Of a DNA stretch of 64,000 nt, positions 58,146 to 64,000 are shown piece by piece. The translations under genes and the position numbers were made by a program. Position 1 is the stretch's first letter. Every line of letters begins with the position of its first letter. This stretch comes from Ilyomonas sp965214235 (lineage in GTDB: Bacteria > Bacteroidota > Bacteroidia > Chitinophagales > Chitinophagaceae), in assembly GCA_965214235.1 (NCBI GenBank), contig CBDCBH010000003.1:1612001-1676000 (forward strand). The letters run 5' to 3'. Below the pieces are notes generated by a model. It was not told the DNA's origin, did not search any database, and saw only the letters and a program-made list of their open reading frames with translations.

Positions 58146-59906
58146 ATGAGATCGTTTTTTAAAATATTCTTTGCCTCCTTGTTAGCCTTGTTCATTTTCA
58201 CTATCCTTTCTTTATTAATTGCCTTTGGCATTATTGGCGTTCTCGCTTCGCCATCAAAACCCGATATTGGCTCGAAAGGCGTGCTGGTACTGGATTTAAG
58301 CAACATCTTTAATGAACAGAGACAGCAAAACCCTATCGGTTCCATCACCGGCGATGCTTCTTCTGATGTACCAGGTTTGTACGATGTAGTGCGCATATTA
58401 CATTTTGCAAAAAGCGATTCATCCATCAAAGGATTATTTATAAAAGCCGAAAACAATCCCAACGGTTATGCCTCCAGCGAGGAACTTATAAAAGCAGTTG
58501 AAGATTTTAAAGAGAGTGGCAAAACCGTAATTGCTTACGGCGAAGCAATAAGCCAGAAAGCGTATTATGTGGCATCGGCTGCCAACAAAATTTATTGCCA
58601 TCCCGCCGGTGGTTTGGAGTGGAACGGACTTTCGGTTGATTTGTATTTTGTAAAGAATTTATTAGACCGATTGGAAATACAACCACAGATTTTTTATGCC
58701 GGTAAGTTTAAAAGCGCTACCGAACCTTTCCGCGCTACGCAGATGACAGAACCGAATAAGCTGCAAACCAACGTGTGGCTGAGCGATTTGTATAGTTTGT
58801 TTTTACAGCAAACTTCACGTGCCCGAAACATAGATACAGCACAGCTTCACAACCTTGCCAACACCGGCGCTATTCAAACAGCAAACGATGCGCTGAAGTA
58901 TCATTTGGTAGATGGATTAAAATATGATAACGACATTAAAACCGAGTGGCTGCGAGAACTTCATTTGGGTAAAAAAGATAAAATAAATTTTATTACATTA
59001 GGCAAATACTCCGATGCGGTTGATTATGCCAAAACATCCGGTGATAACCGTATTGCCGTGTTGTATGCGCAAGGCGATATTGTTGGAGGCACGGGGCAAA
59101 AAGGGCAGATTGCCAGCGATGATTACAAGAATTTAATTCGGAAATTAAGGTTGGATGATGAAGTAAAAGCCATCGTGTTTCGTGTTAACTCGCCTGGTGG
59201 CAGTGCGCTCGCCAGCGATGTTATCTGGCATGAAATTCAATTGGCCCGCAAAGTAAAACCGGTTGTGGTTAGCATGGGCGATTATGCGGCTTCGGGCGGC
59301 TATTATATTTCGTGTGCTGCCGATAGTATTTATGCCGATGCAGGAACCATCACAGGCTCTATCGGCGTGTTTACGGTGATCCCTAATATGAGCTCTTTTT
59401 TTAAAGATAAATTAGGCGTAACCTTCGATGGCGTAAAAACGGCGCCTTATGCCGATATGATGACAGTAAGCCGCCCGCTTACCGCTACCGAGCAACATTT
59501 TGTACAAGCCAATATTGATACTACCTACAACACATTTTTATCGCGCGTTGCCACCGGCAGAAAAAAGGATACGGCTTCTATTGACAGCATTGCGCAAGGC
59601 AGGGTGTGGACAGGCACTCATGGCATTCCGGTTGGCATTGTTGACAGAATCGGGACTTTGCATGATGCCATTGTTTGTGCTGCCCGTATGATAAAAACAA
59701 ACGATTATTATGTGAAGGAATACCCAGAAAAGAAAAGCTATCTGCAGGAATTATTAGATACTTATTCTAATAAAAGCATGAAGCAAAATGCCGTGGAGGA
59801 ACAGGTTGGCAAACCCACTTACGACATGCTGATGAAATTAAAAAGTGTGCAGAATATGTTTAATGTGCCGCAGGCAAGATTGCCATTTATGATGGATGTG
59901 AAGTGA
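58146..59906 (+). CDS. sppA: Signal peptide peptidase SppA, 67-kDa type
   Basis: 586 residues from ATG 58146 (the frame is open to 57972 but that part is antisense to folK). N-terminal membrane anchor at about 5-30 (FFKIFFASLLALFIFTILSLLI). Two ClpP-like repeats: the first at about 60-270 with YGEAISQKAYYVASAANK holding the conserved lysine region, the second at about 310-540 with nucleophile S383 in SMGDYAASGGYYISC. Length suits the duplicated E. coli-type SppA. Cleaves remnant signal peptides in the membrane. Only 18 bases separate it from folK. Confidence 0.94.
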   Translation: MRSFFKIFFASLLALFIFTILSLLIAFGIIGVLASPSKPDIGSKGVLVLDLSNIFNEQRQQNPIGSITGDASSDVPGLYDVVRILHFAKSDSSIKGLFIKAENNPNGYASSEELIKAVEDFKESGKTVIAYGEAISQKAYYVASAANKIYCHPAGGLEWNGLSVDLYFVKNLLDRLEIQPQIFYAGKFKSATEPFRATQMTEPNKLQTNVWLSDLYSLFLQQTSRARNIDTAQLHNLANTGAIQTANDALKYHLVDGLKYDNDIKTEWLRELHLGKKDKINFITLGKYSDAVDYAKTSGDNRIAVLYAQGDIVGGTGQKGQIASDDYKNLIRKLRLDDEVKAIVFRVNSPGGSALASDVIWHEIQLARKVKPVVVSMGDYAASGGYYISCAADSIYADAGTITGSIGVFTVIPNMSSFFKDKLGVTFDGVKTAPYADMMTVSRPLTATEQHFVQANIDTTYNTFLSRVATGRKKDTASIDSIAQGRVWTGTHGIPVGIVDRIGTLHDAIVCAARMIKTNDYYVKEYPEKKSYLQELLDTYSNKSMKQNAVEEQVGKPTYDMLMKLKSVQNMFNVPQARLPFMMDVK

Positions 59907-60298
59907 ATAATTTGCAATTAAATTATTGCAAAATAGAGCTATCTACAGCACATAAATACCTAAAGCTATATGAAAAAGTGCCAAATTAACTATTAATCAA
60001 CTTGAACCACTAATTAATAAAGCCGAAGAAATAATTGAACAAATACATTTTTTATTATTTAACAGCGGAGTTAGTTTTCGTGTTGATTTTAATGAAAAAG
60101 ATTTTGATATTATTACAATACTTGCTAATCACGAACATTAAGAAATGAAAACTTTTATAGGACTAAAATGTACTTTCAGAAAAGCTGGCGAGAACTTTTA
60201 GTTTTAGTCCAAATAGAAAAACGTCAACAACTTAATAGATCACTCTTCTCTATGCAAAAATAATATCATCGGTATTAATCTTTTTAATAAGCTTTATT
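59907..60298. other. Gene-free stretch of 392 bases with a coding remnant
   Basis: A/T-rich. Apart from the start-less frame at 59974-60141 and an 18-codon frame beginning at 60145 nothing is recognised; no terminator for sppA was found. Confidence 0.5.
59974..60141 (+). pseudogene. Start-less 55-codon frame, possible gene remnant
   Basis: Begins after an in-frame TGA (59971-59973) and has no ATG. Composition is protein-like: a helical part (LINKAEEIIEQIHFLLF) then SGVSFRVDFNEKDFDIITILANHEH. No family recognised. An 18-codon frame (MKTFIGLKCTFRKAGENF) follows at once. Could be the end of a decayed gene or chance in A/T-rich DNA. Confidence 0.3.
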
Positions 60299-60763
60299 TT
60301 ATTCATTCCACGCCTTCATCACCTGCTCCGCATGTTGTTCCGTATCCGGCTTGTCAATAATCTTTTTAATTACTCCTTTTTCATCAATTAAAAAGGTAGT
60401 ACGGATAATGCCCATAAATTTCTTCCCAAACATTTGTTTTTCGCCCCATACGCCATACGCTTGCGAAATGCTTTGGTTTGTATCTGCCACCAACGGAAAC
60501 GGAAGATTAAATTTGCTTTCAAATTTTTTATGACTTTTTACATCATCAGCACTTACTCCAATTACAGTGTAGCCATCTTTTATTAAGCCGGAATAATTAT
60601 CCCGCAGGTTGCAAGCCTGCGCTGTACAGCCCGGGGTATCATCTTTTGGATAAAAATAAAGCACTACTTTTTTGCCCCTGAACTTGTTTAGTGAAATATC
60701 CATGTCGTTCTGATCTTTTGCCGCAAAGGCAGGCGCTTTATCTCCCTCTTTCAATGTTATCAT
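60299..60763 (-). CDS. bcp: Thioredoxin-dependent peroxiredoxin, Bcp/PrxQ type
   Basis: 154 residues from ATG 60763; the longer frame to 60817 is ruled out because the promoter lies inside it. LKEGDKAPAFAAKDQ at the start, peroxidatic Cys in YPKDDTPGCTAQACNLRD, with the second Cys five residues later as resolving Cys (PrxQ two-Cys form). VIGVSADDVKSHKKFESKFNLPFPLVAD and RTTFLIDEKGVIKKI complete the thioredoxin fold. Reduces H2O2 and organic peroxides in the cytoplasm. Confidence 0.95.
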   Translation of the reverse strand: MITLKEGDKAPAFAAKDQNDMDISLNKFRGKKVVLYFYPKDDTPGCTAQACNLRDNYSGLIKDGYTVIGVSADDVKSHKKFESKFNLPFPLVADTNQSISQAYGVWGEKQMFGKKFMGIIRTTFLIDEKGVIKKIIDKPDTEQHAEQVMKAWNE

Positions 60764-60787
60764 ACAATAATTGTTATCATTTTTGCG

Positions 60788-60817
60788 CAAAGCTATTGCG
60801 GCAAATTTGTTTTCCAA
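60788..60817 (-). promoter_or_regulatory. Canonical promoter of the peroxiredoxin gene
   Basis: Reverse strand TTG (60817-60815), 19-nt spacer, TAGCTTTG (60795-60788), 24 bases before the ATG. Fits TTG-N19-TAnnTTTG and fixes the start. Confidence 0.7.
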
Positions 60818-60886
60818 TTTCCAATCTTTTCAATCTGTTTTTACACTGTAACTGCTTATCTTCGCGCAAAATTCAAAAAGAATCAC

Positions 60887-62014
60887 ATGGGTTTTAAAGG
60901 CTTGAAACTCTTACTGGTAGCAGTTTTTAGCGTTTTTTTATTGCTTGCATTCAATACATCTTATTCACAGGAAATAAAAGACACTACAAAGACGGCAAAA
61001 GGAAACACGTTCGATCCTTCTAAGGTAATTATGGAGCACGTTATGGATGCGCATGAGTTTCATTTTCTTTCTTATAAAGGCAGCGATGGCGAAGAGCACG
61101 AGGTTTCTATTCCGTTGCTTGTTATTCTTTATTCTAAAGAGCGTGGCTTAACAGCTTTTTCTTATGGTCATTTTCATGAGCATGATAGCCACGGCGTTTA
61201 CAACGGTTATAAAAATGAGGAAGGAAATATTGTAGCCATAGATGCAGACGGTAAGGTAAATAAAAACATAAAATTGTATGACCTTAGCCTTACGCGTAAC
61301 GTGATACAAATGTTTATTGCACTCCTTATTTTGGTTTGGATTTTATTAGCCGCCGCCGGAAAATATAAAAAGAACGGAACCCACGTAGCGCCTACCGGTA
61401 TTCAAAATTTAATAGAGCCTGTTGTTACCTTTATTCGCGATGAAGTAGGCAAACCAAATTTGGGCAGCAAGTATGAAAAGTTTATGCCTTACCTGCTTAC
61501 CGTTTTCTTTTTTATCTTAATTAATACTTTGTTTGGATTAATTCCCGGCACTGCTAATGTAACAGGCAATATTGCTTTCACTTTTGTGCTTGCCGCTATT
61601 TCTTTGCTTGTTATTTTGTTTAATACCAACCGTCATTACTGGGGGCATATTTTCTGGCCTCCGGGCGTACCTGTTATTGTAAAATTTATTTTAATTCCCG
61701 TAGAATTACTAAGCGTTATTATAAAGCCGGCTGCGTTAATGATACGTTTGTTTGCCAACATGATAGCCGGTCATATTATTATTACGTGTTTTATTTTACT
61801 CATTTTTATTTTTGGTGCAATGAACCGGGGCGTGGGCTGGGGCTTTGCGCCTGTATCAATTGCATTTACCGTTTTTATTTATTTTATCGAGTTATTGGTT
61901 GCGTTCATACAGGCGTTTATCTTTACCAACCTGACTGCCGTGTTTATTGGTCAGGCATTTGAAGGCGAACATCACGACGGACATGATCATCCCGATGACA
62001 TTATCGCATTATAA
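60887..62014 (+). CDS. atpB: F1Fo ATP synthase subunit a
   Basis: 375 residues, about 100 longer than the E. coli protein. A signal-peptide-like N-terminus (1-27, AFNTSYSQ) is followed by an extra extracytoplasmic domain at about 28-135, rich in His/Asp/Gly (HVMDAHEFHF, HFHEHDSHG). Then come the membrane helices, with the essential Arg in LMIRLFANMIAGHIIITC. The C-terminal tail is His/Asp-rich (EHHDGHDHPDD). Forms the proton half-channels against the c-ring. First gene of the operon in this window, with no atpI before it. Confidence 0.96.
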   Translation: MGFKGLKLLLVAVFSVFLLLAFNTSYSQEIKDTTKTAKGNTFDPSKVIMEHVMDAHEFHFLSYKGSDGEEHEVSIPLLVILYSKERGLTAFSYGHFHEHDSHGVYNGYKNEEGNIVAIDADGKVNKNIKLYDLSLTRNVIQMFIALLILVWILLAAAGKYKKNGTHVAPTGIQNLIEPVVTFIRDEVGKPNLGSKYEKFMPYLLTVFFFILINTLFGLIPGTANVTGNIAFTFVLAAISLLVILFNTNRHYWGHIFWPPGVPVIVKFILIPVELLSVIIKPAALMIRLFANMIAGHIIITCFILLIFIFGAMNRGVGWGFAPVSIAFTVFIYFIELLVAFIQAFIFTNLTAVFIGQAFEGEHHDGHDHPDDIIAL

Positions 62015-62053
62015 TAAAAGAATCACTTTTTTCACTCATAAAAAACAACAATT

Positions 62054-62311
62054 ATGTCTTTAATGAACATTCTGTTGCAAACGAATACCGATTCGCTGGC
62101 GCACTTAGGCGGCGCAATAGGTGCGGGTTTAGCAGCGATTGGTGCCGGTATTGGTATCGGTCAAATTGGTAAAGGCGCAGTAGAAAGTATTGCCCGCCAG
62201 CCAGAAGCGGCTAACGATATTCGTGCAAACATGATCCTGACGGCGGCGTTTGTTGAGGGTGTTGCCCTTTTTGCCGTTATCGCAGGCATCCTTGCCGTAC
62301 TAAAACCATAG
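62054..62311 (+). CDS. atpE: F1Fo ATP synthase subunit c
   Basis: 85 residues, two membrane helices: GGAIGAGLAAIGAGIGIGQIG and NMILTAAFVEGVALFAVIAGILAVL, joined by the polar loop ARQPEA. The ion-binding carboxylate is the Glu in AFVEGVALF; the following Gly (not Ser/Thr) argues for protons rather than sodium. Thirty-nine bases after atpB. Confidence 0.97.
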   Translation: MSLMNILLQTNTDSLAHLGGAIGAGLAAIGAGIGIGQIGKGAVESIARQPEAANDIRANMILTAAFVEGVALFAVIAGILAVLKP

Positions 62312-62399
62312 TATGCAAAGCAACTTCTTATTGCACCCAGCGCACAGGGCAAAGGGTGCAATAATTGTAATTCAGAATTGTAGTTAATCATCAATTTAT

Positions 62400-62894
62400 A
62401 TGGAACTGTTATTACCCGGATTGGGTTTATTAGTATGGACGCTGATTGCGTTTCTTCTTGTTTTGTTTATTTTAAGAAGATTTGCCTGGAAGCCCATTTT
62501 AAAAGGATTGAAAGACAGAGAAACCAACATAGCTGATGCCATTGCTTCTGCCGAAAAAGTAAAAGCAGAAATGGCGGCTTTAAAAAATGAAAACGAAGCG
62601 TTGCTGGCAAAAGCCCGCGAAGAAAGAGCGGTAATGATAAAAGAAGCAAAAGAAACCGGCGATAGAATGATTGCCGACTCGCAAAACAAAGCCAAAGTTG
62701 AATATGAAAGAATTGTGGCAGAGGCGCAGGCAACCATTAACCAGCAAAAAAATGCCGCAATCATTGATGTAAAAAACCAGGTGGGAAATTTAGTAATAGA
62801 AGTAGCTGAAAAAGTGCTTCGCAGACAGCTTGAGAATAAGCCGCAACAGGAAGAATACATTAAGCAGTTGGCTGATGCCGTAAAACTGAATTAG
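62400..62894 (+). CDS. atpF: F1Fo ATP synthase subunit b
   Basis: 164 residues. N-terminal membrane helix (LLPGLGLLVWTLIAFLLVLFIL, 4-25), then RRFAWKPILKGLKDRE and a long heptad coiled coil rich in A/E/K, ending EVAEKVLRRQLENKPQQEEYIKQL. Peripheral stalk dimer joining Fo to delta and alpha. Eighty-eight bases after atpE. Confidence 0.96.
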   Translation: MELLLPGLGLLVWTLIAFLLVLFILRRFAWKPILKGLKDRETNIADAIASAEKVKAEMAALKNENEALLAKAREERAVMIKEAKETGDRMIADSQNKAKVEYERIVAEAQATINQQKNAAIIDVKNQVGNLVIEVAEKVLRRQLENKPQQEEYIKQLADAVKLN

Positions 62895-62959
62895 GAATTA
62901 TGACTTGTGATTTGTGAATGCAAACAATCACTCATAAATCAAAAATCACAAATTAAACC

Positions 62960-63523
62960 ATGCCCAATCCACGATTAGCAACAAGATATGCCAAAAGCCT
63001 TATCGGGCTTGCACAGGAGCGCGGCGAACTGGAAACAATTTATAGCGACATGCTATATTTACAAGCCATTTGTAAAAGCAATCCCGACTTTGTGAATTTG
63101 TTGCGCAGTCCGGTAATTAAAGCGGCAAAAAAAGAAGCCATTATTGTTGCAATTACAAAAAACAAAATTAGCCAGCTAACAACAGCCTTTACCAAACTGC
63201 TCACAGATAAAGGACGCGAAGAAGATTTACCCGAAATCATCAATGCTTTTGTTACGCAGTATAATACAATAGAAGGCATACAAAAAATAAAACTAACCAC
63301 TGCAGTTACGGTAAGCGATGAAGTGAAAGATGATATTGTAAACAAAGTAAAAGCCAGCACTGGCTTTGATAAAGTGGAGGTAGAAGCTGCTGTAAATGCA
63401 AACCTGATTGGCGGCTTTGTTTTGGAATACAATAATAATTTAGTTGATGCCAGTGTGCTGCGCGAATTGAGAGAAGTGAAAAAGCAGTTTCAGCAGAACG
63501 TGTACATTCATAATATACGATAA
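62960..63523 (+). CDS. atpH: F1Fo ATP synthase subunit delta
   Basis: 187 residues. NPRLATRYAKSLIGLAQERGELETIYSDM is the typical N-terminal helical bundle; the C-terminal GGFVLEYNNNLVDASVLRELREVKKQF is the conserved delta signature. Couples the b dimer to the top of F1. Confidence 0.95.
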   Translation: MPNPRLATRYAKSLIGLAQERGELETIYSDMLYLQAICKSNPDFVNLLRSPVIKAAKKEAIIVAITKNKISQLTTAFTKLLTDKGREEDLPEIINAFVTQYNTIEGIQKIKLTTAVTVSDEVKDDIVNKVKASTGFDKVEVEAAVNANLIGGFVLEYNNNLVDASVLRELREVKKQFQQNVYIHNIR

Positions 63524-63634
63524 GCACCGGCTTTCAAAAATGGTCAAAAACAAACTGTAATCTTTTATTATTATACATTCAGAGTATTATTATCAAAAAA
63601 TATTACTTCGTAAATATTAAATCTTAAATAAAGA

Positions 63635-64000
63635 ATGGTAGCGATAAAGCCAGATGAAATTTCAGCCATCCTTCGGCAGCAACTTAGCAATTTTAATGCA
63701 GAAGCCGACTTGGAAGAAGTAGGCACAATATTACAAATAGGTGATGGTATTGCCCGCGTGTATGGACTAAACAATGTTCGTTCCGGCGAATTGGTTGAGT
63801 TTGAAAACGGCGTTAGAGCCATAGCCCTGAACTTAGAAGAAGACAATGTGGGCGTGGTGTTAATGGGCGACTCGGGCGATATTAAAGAAGGCGATAAAGT
63901 GCGCCGCAGCGGTCAGATTGCCTCCATCAAGGTAGGCGAAGGTTTGGTAGGCCGTGTGATTAATACCTTAGGCGAACCGATTGATGGTAAAGGTCCGATC
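63635..64000 (+). CDS. atpA: F1Fo ATP synthase subunit alpha, 5' part
   Basis: First 122 codons, cut by the right edge of the window. MVAIKPDEISAILRQQLSNF (delta-binding N-terminus), then the beta-barrel domain: VGTILQIGDGIARVYGLNNVRSGELVEFENG, ALNLEEDNVGVVLMGD, VGEGLVGRVINTLGEPIDGKGPI. The nucleotide-binding domain with the P-loop lies outside. Confidence 0.97.
   Translation, partial: MVAIKPDEISAILRQQLSNFNAEADLEEVGTILQIGDGIARVYGLNNVRSGELVEFENGVRAIALNLEEDNVGVVLMGDSGDIKEGDKVRRSGQIASIKVGEGLVGRVINTLGEPIDGKGPI

Noticed and set aside
1..64000. CRISPR arrays, tRNA or rRNA genes, intact insertion sequences, integrases
   Set aside because: No regularly spaced direct repeats of CRISPR type, no T-loop/acceptor patterns, no rRNA stretches and no transposase frames were recognised on either strand.

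Overview
The window is a 64 kb piece of chromosome from a member of the Bacteroidota, most likely in or near the Chitinophagaceae. The evidence: type IX secretion (T9SS) sorting domains on two secreted proteins, gliding-motility ABC genes gldF/gldG, a PafA-type phosphatase, many 'TAnnTTTG' -7 promoter boxes, start codons in A/T-rich context with little Shine-Dalgarno signal, and the local orders rplS-tatA-gatA and atpB-E-F-H-A. No rRNA, tRNA, CRISPR array, prophage or intact IS element was seen. The stretch is ordinary core chromosome with small accessory patches.

Layout. 0-12 kb: truncated M16 peptidase, PhoH ATPase, a secreted PepSY-like protein, M1 aminopeptidase, an ABC exporter pair bracketed by two palindromic short-period repeat elements, guanine deaminase, and two tandem RemB/Wzi-like outer-membrane barrels. 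12-26 kb: DHH phosphoesterase (NrnA-like), FKBP lipoprotein, YciI protein, HAD hydrolase with an altered DxD motif, NmrA/AraC pair, small outer-membrane barrel, degenerate SDR/AraC pair, alpha/beta hydrolase, ATP-grasp-like protein, LacI regulator, Ndk and a chloroperoxidase-like hydrolase. 26-31 kb: a tight six-gene reverse-strand unit (ECF sigma, membrane-anchored beta-barrel, OB-fold protein, cytochrome c lipoprotein, YceI, DUF5777 barrel) with a divergent secreted cupredoxin. 32-40 kb: folP, pafA, an M43 T9SS metalloprotease and three small envelope proteins. 40-46 kb: iscS-iscU-iscA, a YoeB-type toxin/antitoxin locus with a nonsense codon in the toxin, gldF-gldG and an APC permease overlapping gldG tail to tail. 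47-58 kb: barrel protein, DPP-IV peptidase, prfA, VanZ-like protein, lytic transglycosylase, gatA, tatA, rplS, a serine-less esterase-like protein, and two paralogous secreted proteins. 58-64 kb: folK/sppA head to head, a peroxiredoxin, and the F1Fo ATP synthase operon running off the right end in atpA.

The least routine observations are non-coding. An 11-mer, GTTTGTTTTTA, occurs about 21 times by eye and builds the arms of two long perfect palindromes. Palindromic elements made of 7- and 9-bp repeats surround the ABC exporter, and related heptamers sit inside the neighbouring peptidase gene. A nested-stem element follows pafA, and a possible stand-alone small RNA lies between the VanZ-like gene and the transglycosylase. 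Among the genes, the sigma-factor/cytochrome/YceI unit and the nonsense-interrupted yoeB deserve attention first. All calls come from reading the sequence; no searches were run.
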